From the NCBI GenBank assembly GCA_947370975.1, contig CANBNG010000012.1:59518-123517 (forward strand): a DNA stretch of 64,000 bases, given 5' to 3'. The translations under genes were made by a program, and so were the position numbers. This DNA comes from Beijerinckiaceae bacterium. Lineage in GTDB: Bacteria; Pseudomonadota; Alphaproteobacteria; Rhizobiales; Beijerinckiaceae. Positions 52,378 to 59,778 of this stretch are shown in pieces. How positions within the stretch are numbered: the stretch's first letter is position 1; each line of letters opens with the position of its first letter. The notes below the pieces were generated by a model that saw nothing but the letters and a program-made list of their open reading frames with translations, was not told where the DNA came from and ran no database searches.

Positions 52378-52409
52378 GAGCTTTGTCCCGTTAAAAACGC
52401 AAGGGGACA

Positions 52410-52428
52410 TACTGGGCTCTCACCAGTA
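52410..52428 (-). promoter_or_regulatory. Hairpin in flagellin 5' leader
   Basis: Inverted repeat TACTGG-N7-CCAGTA 33 bp upstream of the flagellin ATG. In alphaproteobacteria the FlbT protein binds structured flagellin 5' leaders to control mRNA stability; this hairpin is a candidate site. A second small palindrome, GGCATCATGCC, is at 52438-52448. No confident promoter elements were found in 52449-52549. Confidence 0.35.
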
Positions 52429-52549
52429 CGACGGACTGGCATCATGCCGCTGGGTCAAACATCAACAACCCATGCACCGTCGTAGGATCAGACTGCCTGA
52501 AGAGTTTTAACCGGAGGTTCCGGAGCACAGTTAACAAAGCGTGCCGATT

Positions 52550-52768
52550 TTACTCGCAAGTGATCGTGCGACCGCTGCGTCCGGCCACACAATCCAGCTC
52601 CGCAACAGGTACGCTCGGGGGCGGCGGCGGCTCGCCTTGCGACGCCTCGGCCTGAAGAGGCTCTGCCTGCACAATTGTGCTCGGGGGTGCGCTTGCCTCC
52701 ATCCCCGGCAGCGTCACATTGCAGCCAGCCAGAAGAAGGCCGCCAAGAAGAATGCCGAACCGAGTCAT
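52550..52768 (-). CDS. Small lipoprotein
   Basis: A 72-residue protein with a lipoprotein signal: MTRFGILLGGLLLAGC, lipobox LAGC with Cys16. The mature part is Pro/Glu/Ala-rich (GEPPPPPSVPVAELDCVAG) with two more cysteines. GAAAGGATGC precedes the ATG at 52768, which decides the start over longer frames. Lies 137 bp downstream of hemA. Function unknown. Confidence 0.65.
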   Translation of the reverse strand: MTRFGILLGGLLLAGCNVTLPGMEASAPPSTIVQAEPLQAEASQGEPPPPPSVPVAELDCVAGRSGRTITCE

Positions 52769-52905
52769 GTGCATCCTTTCAGGACGGGATCGGGGAAGCC
52801 CCGACCAGACCACAGATCGCGACGCCGGCCTAGCCAGGGAGCCGCTCCGGCCCAGGTTTGCGGCCCTTTGCCCACACCCTTGATGCGGGCGGCGCAAGAG
52901 AAGCC

Positions 52906-54270
52906 TCAGGCTTCCGCGCGCTGGGAGGGCTCTGCGGACTCTGCCTGATCCACCAAACGCTCGCCGACCCAGGGGCAGCTATCCACGCCAACATCAGCCG
53001 GGTCCATCTTGAGCGGCCCGGCCACAGGGCAGAGCTGCGCAAGCGGATGATTGGCGTCGACCTTCGCGCGTGCAATGCCAAGGCTCGTCCAGATCGCGTC
53101 AAGCGCGGCCAGCAGGTGATCGATATCGGCATCGCTGTGCAGGGGCGAGGGCGTGATGCGCAGGCGCTCGGAGCCGCGTGCGACTGTGGGATAATTGATC
53201 GGCTGGATATAGACGCCGAACTCATCCATCAGGCGGTCGCTGATCGTCTTGCACAACACCGGATCGCGCACCATCACGGGCACGATATGGCTGGGGTTAT
53301 GCATATGGGGAATGGCCAGACGGTCGAGCCCGTCGCGCAGACGCCGCACGCGATCCTGATGGCGCGCGCGTTCACCCGAGGACGCCTTGAGATGCTGCAC
53401 CGAGGCGCAGGCACCCGCCGCAAGCGCGGGCGGCAGGGCTGTCGTGAAGATGAACCCCGAGGAAAAGCTGCGCACATAATCGCAAAGCGCGGCCGAGGCG
53501 GCGATATAGCCGCCCATGACACCATAGGCCTTGGCCAGCGTGCCCTCGATCACCGTCAGGCGATGGCTCAAGCCCTCGCGATCGGCAATGCCGCCGCCGC
53601 GCGGGCCATACATGCCGACCGCATGGACTTCGTCGAGATAGGTCATGGCGCCATAGGCATCGGCCACGTCGCAAAGCTCGGCGATGGGCGCAATGTCGCC
53701 ATCCATCGAATAGACAGATTCGAACATCACGAGTTTCGGGCGCGCCGGATCAAGATCGGCAAGGCAGCGCTCGAGATCGCGCGGGTCGTTATGTTTGAAA
53801 ATCCGCTTCTCGACGCGGGAATGGCGCACGCCCTCGATCATCGAGGCATGGTTGCCCTCGTCCGAAATCACGATGCAATCGGGCAGGCCCGCGGCCAGTG
53901 TGCCGAGCGACGCCCAGTTCGAGACATAGCCCGAGGTAAAGAGAAGGGCCGCTTCCTTCTGGTGCAGGTCTGCAAGCTCGCGCTCAAGCATGACATGCTG
54001 ATGGGTGGTGCCCGAAATATTGCGCGTGCCGCCGGCCCCTGCCCCGGCCGCATCGAGCGCCTGATGCATGGCGGCAAGAACCTGCGGATGCTGGCCCATG
54101 CCCAGATAATCGTTGGAGCACCAGACGGTGATGTCGCGCTTGCCATCGGGGCCATGATAGGCGGCCTTGGGGAACGCGCCCGCGACGCGCTCGAGATCGG
54201 CGAACACGCGATAGCGACCCTCGCGACGCAGCCCGTCGAGTTGCCCGAGGAAAAAGGCTTCGTAGTTCAT
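52906..54270 (-). CDS. hemA: 5-aminolevulinate synthase
   Basis: A 454-residue PLP enzyme condensing glycine and succinyl-CoA, first step of haem synthesis by the C4 (Shemin) route found in alphaproteobacteria. Signatures: CSNDYLGMGQHP, GTRNISGTTHQH, YLDEVHAVGMYG (PLP Asp) and GTLAKAYGVMGGY with the Schiff-base Lys. A tail of about 50 residues after the core contains a CPVAGP segment. GGGAG precedes the ATG at 54270; an earlier in-frame ATG at 54294 is less likely. Confidence 0.95.
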   Translation of the reverse strand: MNYEAFFLGQLDGLRREGRYRVFADLERVAGAFPKAAYHGPDGKRDITVWCSNDYLGMGQHPQVLAAMHQALDAAGAGAGGTRNISGTTHQHVMLERELADLHQKEAALLFTSGYVSNWASLGTLAAGLPDCIVISDEGNHASMIEGVRHSRVEKRIFKHNDPRDLERCLADLDPARPKLVMFESVYSMDGDIAPIAELCDVADAYGAMTYLDEVHAVGMYGPRGGGIADREGLSHRLTVIEGTLAKAYGVMGGYIAASAALCDYVRSFSSGFIFTTALPPALAAGACASVQHLKASSGERARHQDRVRRLRDGLDRLAIPHMHNPSHIVPVMVRDPVLCKTISDRLMDEFGVYIQPINYPTVARGSERLRITPSPLHSDADIDHLLAALDAIWTSLGIARAKVDANHPLAQLCPVAGPLKMDPADVGVDSCPWVGERLVDQAESAEPSQRAEA

Positions 54271-54410
54271 CACAGGCTCCCTTGGCAGGCGCATCGGCAG
54301 AGGATGGACCGGCGCAAACGACGCGCAGCCGTCACCCTCTTACTTCAAATCTTTCCCGAACCGCAAAGCACGAGATGACGCAGGGGGGGGCAAAAAGCGC
54401 CCTCCCCGCC

Positions 54411-55589
54411 TCAGGGCGTCACATCCAGCTCGATCAGGTCAAAACCAAGCGCCGCATTGAAATCCTGCGGCTCCTGATAGATGGCCTCGATCTTCATGCC
54501 CGGCTTGAGATGGGTGCGGTCGGGCACGCCCTCGATATTGGTGTCGGAGCTCACCCGCAGCCGGATTTCCTTGCCGTCAGCCTCGATAGTGAGATTGCGC
54601 CCGGCCTCCACCACCTTGGTAAGCTTGCCCTTGACCTCGCGCTCGGTGATTTTGACGACGATGGGGCCAAGGCCGGAGAGTTCGCGCCAGATGGTTTCCG
54701 CCATCCAGTCGAAATGGCTGGCGCGGTCCCAATCCTTGAACTCGTTCATGTGGAACTGCTTGATGATGTCAGGCAGCGCCAAACCCTTGTCCATCATGAC
54801 GCGCACTTTCTGGCGCGCGAGCAGGACATAATCGACCATGGCCTGAAGGTCGCCCACATTGCTCAAAGGCCCGTGCGAGGGCACGACCATGCGCGGCTTG
54901 AGCGCCAGCAGCGCCTCCAGTTGCTTGAGCATGGTGATGGTGGTGCCATGGCTGTAATCGGGCCGGATGTCGGGATGGCGATCCTTGTAGGCGGCAAAAG
55001 ACCCATGCAAAACGCCACTTTCCGGCAACCAGACCGCGACATCGCCGATGTTGTATTGATCGTCCACATAGATGAGCTCGATGCGCTTGCCGCCTAGATT
55101 GAGCGTCATGCGATCAGGGAAACTCATCATCATGTCCTTGGGCGATAGTCCCTGCAGCGCAGCCGTGCGCTCGGGGAAACGCTTGCGCCAGGATTTGATC
55201 TGGTGGGGCTTCATCGCGCCAATGTCGCGCGCCACGCGATCATGCACGATCAAGGTTGCCGGCGGCGTGAACAAGGGCGAGCCGCCAAAATGGTCGCCGT
55301 GATATTGCGTGATCACAACCCAACGCACCGGCTGATCGGTGACGGATTTGATCCTGGCGGCAATATCGCGCGCATCGGGCTGGTTGTTGCCGGTATCGAC
55401 CAGCACGACGCCCTGGCTGGTGACGATGACCATGGCATTGGCGTCATTCTTCTTGCCGACATAGGCATAGACATCATCCGCCAGCCGCACGAACTCCGCC
55501 GCATCGCCCGTGATCGCAAAAGCGGGTTTGTAAACGCTCAAACCAGACAGAACGACAAAGCTGAAAAAGGCGAGTGCGGCTCTCATCAT
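54411..55589 (-). CDS. Exported metallo-beta-lactamase-fold protein with altered metal site
   Basis: A 392-residue exported protein: signal peptide (MMRAALAFFSFVVLSGLSVY, cleavage near AFA-ITG), MBL domain (about 35-250) and a C-terminal domain of about 90 residues. The usual THxHxDH reads TQYHGDH (Gln95 replaces the first His), the third-His segment reads QYNIGD, and TGD reads HGS, while SHG at 239 is kept. It may bind a single metal or none. GGGGGGAAAC precedes the ATG at 55589; the frame is open 159 codons upstream without support. Confidence 0.8.
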   Translation of the reverse strand: MMRAALAFFSFVVLSGLSVYKPAFAITGDAAEFVRLADDVYAYVGKKNDANAMVIVTSQGVVLVDTGNNQPDARDIAARIKSVTDQPVRWVVITQYHGDHFGGSPLFTPPATLIVHDRVARDIGAMKPHQIKSWRKRFPERTAALQGLSPKDMMMSFPDRMTLNLGGKRIELIYVDDQYNIGDVAVWLPESGVLHGSFAAYKDRHPDIRPDYSHGTTITMLKQLEALLALKPRMVVPSHGPLSNVGDLQAMVDYVLLARQKVRVMMDKGLALPDIIKQFHMNEFKDWDRASHFDWMAETIWRELSGLGPIVVKITEREVKGKLTKVVEAGRNLTIEADGKEIRLRVSSDTNIEGVPDRTHLKPGMKIEAIYQEPQDFNAALGFDLIELDVTP

Positions 55590-55703
55590 GTTTCCCCCCG
55601 GACTTTTGTTTTGCCGAACGGTCGCATTGTGCCGGGATGGCGTCAAATCGGGGCCGCAGCTGTGCGGGGCGAATGCTCTCAGGCCCCCTTGCAATAGGGT
55701 TCG

Positions 55704-55722
55704 ACCTATAATAATTATAGGT
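55704..55722. promoter_or_regulatory. Perfect palindrome, likely operator of toxin-antitoxin operon
   Basis: ACCTATAATAATTATAGGT is a perfect 19-bp odd palindrome (9-bp arms, central A), ending 18 bp before the toxin ATG. It contains TATAAT on each strand, so a bound repressor would cover the -10 element. MqsA-type antitoxins bind ACCT/AGGT palindromes in their own promoters; the HTH protein at 56065 is the expected ligand. Confidence 0.7.
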
Positions 55723-55740
55723 ATGCCTTGAGATGGATGG

Positions 55741-56049
55741 ATGACCGCCGAGATAGTCCCGCTGACGCTGACACCGGAAGCCGCCACCCGCAAGGTCCGC
55801 GAACTTGCGGCGACGAGCGCCAACATCGTTCTGATTCCGCACGCAAGCAAACGCGGGAAACAGCGCGTCATCAATCGAATCATGGTTGAGCGCTGCCTTC
55901 GGCTCGGAACGCTCTGTGAGGGTCCATATATCGCCAATGGCACCGGACATTGGCGCATGAACTTTTTCCGCCATGCCGCCGGTGAAGAGATGACGTGCGT
56001 GATTGAGATCGACTGGCCGCGCAGATTGCTGGTCGTGACGGTGTTTTGA
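55741..56049 (+). CDS. Probable type II toxin, DUF4258 (BECR/RelE-like fold)
   Basis: A 102-residue basic protein. ATRKVRELAATSANIVLIPH, HASKRGKQRVINRIMVERCL and a C-terminal beta strand set (TCVIEIDWPRRLLVVTVF) match the DUF4258 family, related to RelE/MqsR-like ribonuclease toxins. It is followed after 15 bp by an HTH gene, the toxin-first order of MqsRA and HigBA. Ribosome site is weak. RNase activity is inferred from family and context. Confidence 0.75.
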   Translation: MTAEIVPLTLTPEAATRKVRELAATSANIVLIPHASKRGKQRVINRIMVERCLRLGTLCEGPYIANGTGHWRMNFFRHAAGEEMTCVIEIDWPRRLLVVTVF

Positions 56050-56064
56050 GGGGGATGACAAGCC

Positions 56065-56526
56065 ATGGCCTACCATTACCGCGACTGCGGCCTCGACAAC
56101 GTGTGGCTGGAAAACGGCTACGAGCTGCATGAGACGCCGTACGGGGAAGGCGTTTCGATCCACGACACCGCAAATTTGCACAGGATCATCGGGCTTTGGC
56201 TAATAGACCTTCCGAAGCCGCTGAACGGCGCGGAGCTGCGGTTTGTCCGCACCGAGATGGAACTGACGCAGCGCGATCTCGCGGGCATTCTTGGCGCAAC
56301 CGAGCAGACGTTGCGCCTATGGGAAAAGCATCGCAAGAAAGCGCTGCCGGGACCGGTGGACCGTCTCCTTCGTGCGCTCTATGGCGAATATTTGAATGGT
56401 GACGGGTCCGTTCGCGCCATGGTGGATCGGCTTGCTTCGCTCGATCAAATCGAGGTTGCAAAAGCCTGCCTGCGGGAAACGGGAGCTGGATGGCAAGTGG
56501 ATCAGGGCGAGCTTTGCGCGACCTGA
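56065..56526 (+). CDS. HTH antitoxin (MqsA/Xre-like)
   Basis: A 153-residue protein. N-terminal part (residues 3-18, HYRDCGLDNVWLENGY) resembles antitoxins paired with DUF4258 toxins; a helix-turn-helix lies at about 62-85 (LTQRDLAGILGATEQTLRLW), followed by a helical tail. It would neutralise the toxin and repress the operon through the palindrome at 55704. GGGGGATGAC precedes the ATG. Confidence 0.8.
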   Translation: MAYHYRDCGLDNVWLENGYELHETPYGEGVSIHDTANLHRIIGLWLIDLPKPLNGAELRFVRTEMELTQRDLAGILGATEQTLRLWEKHRKKALPGPVDRLLRALYGEYLNGDGSVRAMVDRLASLDQIEVAKACLRETGAGWQVDQGELCAT

Positions 56527-56643
56527 ATGCACTGCACGGGCAGCGCAAGCTGCAAGCCAAGGTCGCAAAAAGACAAAAGACCAAAATCGACCACCGATTT
56601 CAGACTTTTCGGACTTTAAGAGATTTCCGTGCCATTAAAAAAA

Positions 56644-56693
56644 TGGCGAGAGAGACGGGACTCGAACCCGCGACCTCCGGCGTGACAGGCCGT
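56644..56693 (-). other. 3' fragment of tRNA-Asp(GTC): prophage attachment site (left)
   Basis: Reverse complement reads CGGCCTGTCACGCCGG (anticodon loop CTGTCAC, anticodon GTC), then the T arm GGTTCGAGTCC and the acceptor 3' strand with encoded CCA at 56644-56646. The 5' half of the tRNA is missing: homology stops at the anticodon stem near 56693. Such 3' tRNA copies are left when an element integrates in a tRNA gene. Because the CCA end faces left, the element lies to the right, where phage genes begin. Confidence 0.85.
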
Positions 56694-56718
56694 CTTTTTA
56701 GCAATGAATTCAAAGGCG

Positions 56719-56774
56719 GTTCCAACTAAGGCAATAGTCAAGCTCCCTCGGGGAGCGTAACGCTGAGTTGGAAC
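56719..56774. repeat. Nested inverted repeats at the prophage edge
   Basis: Outer arms GTTCCAACT (56719-56727) and AGTTGGAAC (56766-56774) enclose an inner perfect hairpin GCTCCC-TCG-GGGAGC (56742-56756). They lie just inside the attachment site and just past the stop of the gene at 56780. The inner hairpin may terminate late transcription, though no T tract follows; the outer arms may be recombination arm sites. Confidence 0.5.
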
Positions 56775-56779
56775 ATGAG

Positions 56780-57046
56780 CTATGCTTTCGGAACCTCCGA
56801 ATCAGTCGCATCTGCCAGCCCGCCAAACCGCGCCGCGCATTGATCCAAAAACCCATGCGGGCCGCGCCGGGGACAGCCATCGGTCAGCTCATCAAGGAGA
56901 TCGGTAAGCCGATGATCTGGCCCGAGCCTGGCAATCAGGGCTGCGACCGAATAGGAGCCGCGGCGCTCGCATTTGGCGCAAGCGACCCCCAGCCGCTGGG
57001 CGGTCAGGTCGGAAAGGATCATGGAACCGTTGCGCGGCATGGCCAT
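56780..57046 (-). CDS. Small cysteine-containing phage protein
   Basis: About 88 residues. CAKCERRGSYSVAALIARLG followed by RLTDLLDELTDGCPRR has the look of a CxxC...C zinc-binding mini-domain common in small prophage ORFs of alphaproteobacteria; I do not know a function. Start at one of the clustered ATGs at 57046 or 57040, both downstream of the terminator at 57058; longer starts fall inside the terminator. The last gene before the attachment site. Confidence 0.6.
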   Translation of the reverse strand: MAMPRNGSMILSDLTAQRLGVACAKCERRGSYSVAALIARLGPDHRLTDLLDELTDGCPRRGPHGFLDQCAARFGGLADATDSEVPKA

Positions 57047-57057
57047 CCATAACATAC

Positions 57058-57098
57058 AAAAAAAGCCGACCGCCACCCCCTAGGGAATGACGGCCGGC
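57058..57098 (-). terminator. Rho-independent terminator after lysis cassette
   Basis: On the minus strand an 11-base stem GCCGGCCGTCA / TGGCGGTCGGC (with two G-T wobbles) is followed by seven T (A-run 57058-57064). It lies 90 bp beyond the XhlA-like gene and before the small gene at 56780. Confidence 0.75.
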
Positions 57099-57187
57099 AA
57101 GTTAGGAAGGATGCGCCACAAGGGCTGCCCCGGAGGGCTTCAGAGGCCAGGCATATGGCCGAGCCAATTCATCAGATCATCAGCCGC

Positions 57188-57397
57188 TCAATGCTTGCCG
57201 AGGAAATAATTGGACGCCCATGAAAGGGCCGCGCCGGCCATTGCCGCGATGGCGAGCACCGCTTTCCAGCCGCCGCGCACCTCGGCGAACTCTTCGCGCA
57301 AATATTTCACTTCCTGGCCAAGCTCGGAGACCAGCCAGGTCAGCGTCTCGACTTGGGCCTCCAGCTTGCCAATGTCTCGGTCTACCTCGCCCATCAT
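57188..57397 (-). CDS. XhlA-like phage membrane protein
   Basis: A 69-residue protein: an N-terminal coiled-coil-like helix (IGKLEAQVETLTWLVSELGQ) and one C-terminal membrane helix (AVLAIAAMAGAALSWASNYF). This layout matches the XhlA/hemolysin-type lysis accessory proteins. GGGGGGAAATG precedes the paired ATGs at 57400-57397. Overlaps the spanin gene by four bases, so it belongs to the lysis cassette. Confidence 0.65.
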   Translation of the reverse strand: MMGEVDRDIGKLEAQVETLTWLVSELGQEVKYLREEFAEVRGGWKAVLAIAAMAGAALSWASNYFLGKH

Positions 57398-57639
57398 TTC
57401 CCCCCCTGGCAGAGTGTGGTCCAAACTGCGTTGTGTTGTTTGATCTGGCCGACCGTTTCCGCCGTGTCCTTGGCAGACCACGAGATCGGTTTGGCTAAGG
57501 TGCAAAACGAGGCGCTTTTGAAATCCGGCGGGGCTTCAATCCCGCCGGAACCCGTCATTGTCGCGCAAGACGCCAGCGGGATCGCGAGCAGCGGCAGCAG
57601 CAGCATTCGCCCGAGCCGCGCTTGCTTTGATAAGGTCAT
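57394..57639 (-). CDS. Rz1-like outer-membrane spanin lipoprotein
   Basis: An 81-residue lipoprotein: signal MTLSKQARLGRMLLLPLLAI with lipobox LASC (Cys25). The mature part contains FCTLAKPISWSAKDTAETVG and IKQHNAVWTTLC, the pattern of small Rz1-type o-spanins in proteobacterial phages. Its first 104 bp overlap the end of the i-spanin-like gene in another frame, the classical Rz/Rz1 layout. It would link to the inner-membrane partner and disrupt the outer membrane at lysis. Confidence 0.75.
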   Translation of the reverse strand: MTLSKQARLGRMLLLPLLAIPLASCATMTGSGGIEAPPDFKSASFCTLAKPISWSAKDTAETVGQIKQHNAVWTTLCQGGK

Positions 57640-57769
57640 CAGCTTGGCCCTTTAAAATTTCCGCCACCATCTGCGCGCCGCCCGCTTGCAAAAGCTGTCG
57701 GTTGTTCGCCCATGAGGCGAGGGAACCGGCCGCTTTCACGCAAGCAAGGATGATGGCGAGCCAATCCAT
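57536..57769 (-). CDS. Rz-like inner-membrane spanin
   Basis: A 77-residue protein with an N-terminal membrane helix (MDWLAIILACVKAAGSLASW) and a mostly helical, alanine-rich periplasmic part (KASAARANAAAAAAR), as in short i-spanins. It overlaps the holin gene by one base at its start and the Rz1-like gene over 104 bp at its end. Assignment rests on topology and gene arrangement. Confidence 0.65.
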   Translation of the reverse strand: MDWLAIILACVKAAGSLASWANNRQLLQAGGAQMVAEILKGQADDLIKASAARANAAAAAARDPAGVLRDNDGFRRD

Positions 57770-57987
57770 TAGGCCGCCGGGGGCGTCGGGGTGGTTCCAT
57801 TGATGCCAGCCGCCGCGCCAGCCACCAGCGCAATCGCGCCCGTGAGGACCACCGTCACCGTCTGCGCCGTCGAGGGATCAGACAGAAACATGCCGAGCGC
57901 CGGCTTGCCGATGGCGATGGTAATGGTGCCGAGAAAGGCGAGAATGCCGCCGATGACGCCCGGCGTGATGAGCGATTTGACGTTCAT
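57769..57987 (-). CDS. Putative phage holin
   Basis: A 72-residue protein with two membrane helices (VIGGILAFLGTITIAIG and VTVVLTGAIALVAGAAAGI) and a short proline-rich tail. Size, topology and position next to the endolysin fit a class II holin. AAAGGAG lies 7 nt before the ATG. Confidence 0.75.
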   Translation of the reverse strand: MNVKSLITPGVIGGILAFLGTITIAIGKPALGMFLSDPSTAQTVTVVLTGAIALVAGAAAGINGTTPTPPAA

Positions 57988-58007
57988 GCGTGGTCTCCTT
58001 TGAACAG

Positions 58008-58028
58008 AAAAAAACCGCCCGGAGGCGG
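58008..58028 (-). terminator. Weak terminator between endolysin and holin
   Basis: On the minus strand CCGCC-tccg-GGCGG (58015-58028) is followed by seven T (58008-58014). It lies just beyond the endolysin stop; holin and spanins may need read-through or their own promoter. Confidence 0.6.
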
Positions 58029-58032
58029 CGGA

Positions 58033-58530
58033 CTAGGCTTTGGCGACCCGCGTCGGGCTTGGCGAATAGAGAGGGTCGGGAAACCAGCTTCCGGCGAACA
58101 AGCGCGGCTGGTCTTGCACCGCAGTGCGCTGCACATGCCCGGCGTCGATGAAGGTGTGGCGCTTGGCCGGTTCGCCCCAATCGATGCCCGAGATCAGGCC
58201 GTGCTTGGCGCATAGATCGACGAGGAAACGATAGGGCTCGGCGGCGCCGATGTAGCGGCCGAGGATGTAGAGGCCGAGGTCGGCGGCGCAGCCGTAATGA
58301 TGCACGCCGACGGTTTTCAGCTTGCTCGCGCCGCGCCCGAACAACACCGCCTGGCGCTCGCACGAGCGATAGGTCTCCAGCACCCGCAGCTCGTGGCGCA
58401 TAGCTTTCGCCTCGGCGACGATCGCCTGCACCGCGGCGCGGGTGACCGGCTCCAGCAGCGCCAGATCGTTGACCGCTCCGGTGGTGTGGAACAGCGGCGA
58501 TCGGGCGATTACGTCCGTGTAAAACGACAT
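58033..58530 (-). CDS. Endolysin, peptidase M15 family
   Basis: A 165-residue cell-wall hydrolase of the VanY/L-Ala-D-Glu peptidase type. Zinc ligands are seen in HHYGCAADLGL (His and Asp, residues about 77-84) and in KRHTFIDAGHVQ (His). No signal peptide, so it depends on the holin. RVLETYRSCERQAVLFGRG is the conserved substrate-side region. Confidence 0.88.
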   Translation of the reverse strand: MSFYTDVIARSPLFHTTGAVNDLALLEPVTRAAVQAIVAEAKAMRHELRVLETYRSCERQAVLFGRGASKLKTVGVHHYGCAADLGLYILGRYIGAAEPYRFLVDLCAKHGLISGIDWGEPAKRHTFIDAGHVQRTAVQDQPRLFAGSWFPDPLYSPSPTRVAKA

Positions 58531-58638
58531 TATAAAAACTCCGATACCGGATCATTTTTTGGGACGAGCTGAAGCCGGCATCAGGCCGGCGCATCGCCAG
58601 CCGTCGCGCTACTAGCTGCCGTTCGGGGCGAGCTCGAC

Positions 58639-59778
58639 TTATGTCGAAATAAGTTTGAAGCCGATCGGCCGCCACAACAAGGTCGGCAAAGCAGCCTGTC
58701 CGAAGGTTGCTCCATCGGTCGTCATATAGGTCTCAAAGTCGACATTCGTCGGATGATAAATTGTTGCGCCAGTGTTGCCGTTGACGTCGATGTAATCATT
58801 TGGAAATCCGGTGCGCAGGAATAAGACCAGCCGGTCCCCCATGTTCATCGGTGCCCCAAGCCCGCCGTTGTTGATACTCGTTGCCAGTGGCGACCATGAT
58901 TTCAGATCGACGCTGGTGGCGATTTGCCTGTAAGGCGCGACGCCGGTGCTGCCGGTGGCGTAATAAAGCCCTTTGAAATAAGCGACCCCGCCCACATAGG
59001 CGGTGCCTTGCACCAGCGAGACGTTATTGCCCCACGGGAGCGCCTGTTTGGTGAAATTGGCGAGGTCGGTCGAAAAGGCGATTTCGACATTGCCGTTTTG
59101 CGGGTGCGCGCCGATGATCCAAAAGCCATTTGAAAAATCGACGGAATTGATCGGCGCGGCGCCTGAGCCATTGGCGGTGGCGCCGCCTGCCGAGGGCCAC
59201 AAATCTGGACGGCGGGCGAAACTTACGCCATCGCTCGACGTCGCATAGGCGGCAACATTGTTGACGGTGTCAAAGCCGAAAGCGAAAAACACGCCGTTGA
59301 CGAATGACACCTGCGCCGAGCCGATGAAAGGCGCGCTCCGCGCTGTCCACGCGCTGCCATCAGGCGACGTGTAAATCGTGAAATATCCCGACAGATCAGG
59401 CGTCGCCAGCACAAAAAGGCCGCGCCCGAAGGCGATGCTCGATCCAGCGAAAAAGGAACTGCGTCCGCCTTGCGGATGGGCGTAGCGGGTGAAAGTTGCG
59501 CCACCGTCGCCACTTACCGCCAATGCGAAATTACCCTGCGTCCAGCTACCGCTGATTTCGCTGCCCGTCGCAACGATCAACTCGTTGCCGGCGGCAAGAT
59601 CCTGGCCCAGCCCGGTCCATGGCAGCGATGATGTCGTGAATGTGGACAGGTTATTGGTCTGGATCACCGGCGGATTGCCGCCCGGCGTGAGCGGCTCGCC
59701 GGTCAACATCAGCTTGTAGGCGATGCGCGCGGCACCGCCGCACGCCATCAGGAGATCGTCATAAATGCCAGCAAGCAT
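58639..59778 (-). CDS. Phage tail-tip/receptor-binding protein with beta-propeller-like repeats
   Basis: A 379-residue protein. After an N-terminal attachment region (about 1-45) it has repeated blade-like units with sialidase/Asp-box style words (AVSGDGGATFTRY, YTSPDGSAWTAR, ATSSDGVSFARR, AFSTDLANFTKQ, ATSVDLKSWSPL, MTTDGATFGQA), at least six. This points to a beta-propeller that could bind or cleave cell-surface glycan. It overlaps the tail fibre gene by one base. Enzyme activity is not proven. Confidence 0.75.
   Translation of the reverse strand: MLAGIYDDLLMACGGAARIAYKLMLTGEPLTPGGNPPVIQTNNLSTFTTSSLPWTGLGQDLAAGNELIVATGSEISGSWTQGNFALAVSGDGGATFTRYAHPQGGRSSFFAGSSIAFGRGLFVLATPDLSGYFTIYTSPDGSAWTARSAPFIGSAQVSFVNGVFFAFGFDTVNNVAAYATSSDGVSFARRPDLWPSAGGATANGSGAAPINSVDFSNGFWIIGAHPQNGNVEIAFSTDLANFTKQALPWGNNVSLVQGTAYVGGVAYFKGLYYATGSTGVAPYRQIATSVDLKSWSPLATSINNGGLGAPMNMGDRLVLFLRTGFPNDYIDVNGNTGATIYHPTNVDFETYMTTDGATFGQAALPTLLWRPIGFKLIST

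Noticed and set aside
55590..56066. N-terminal extension of the metallo-beta-lactamase-fold gene up to 56066
   Set aside because: It runs antisense through the toxin gene and ahead of a clear signal peptide with a good ribosome site at 55589.
55590..56640. Anti-phage defence island
   Set aside because: Only a two-gene toxin-antitoxin pair is present next to the prophage edge; no nuclease, helicase, reverse transcriptase or other defence genes are seen.
56644..56693. Functional tRNA-Asp gene
   Set aside because: The D arm and 5' acceptor strand are missing; sequence beyond 56693 does not pair, so it is only a 3' fragment.
57058..57076. Upstream start at 57076 for the small phage gene
   Set aside because: It would place the first codons inside the terminator hairpin and T tract at 57058-57098; the ATGs at 57046 or 57040 are preferred.
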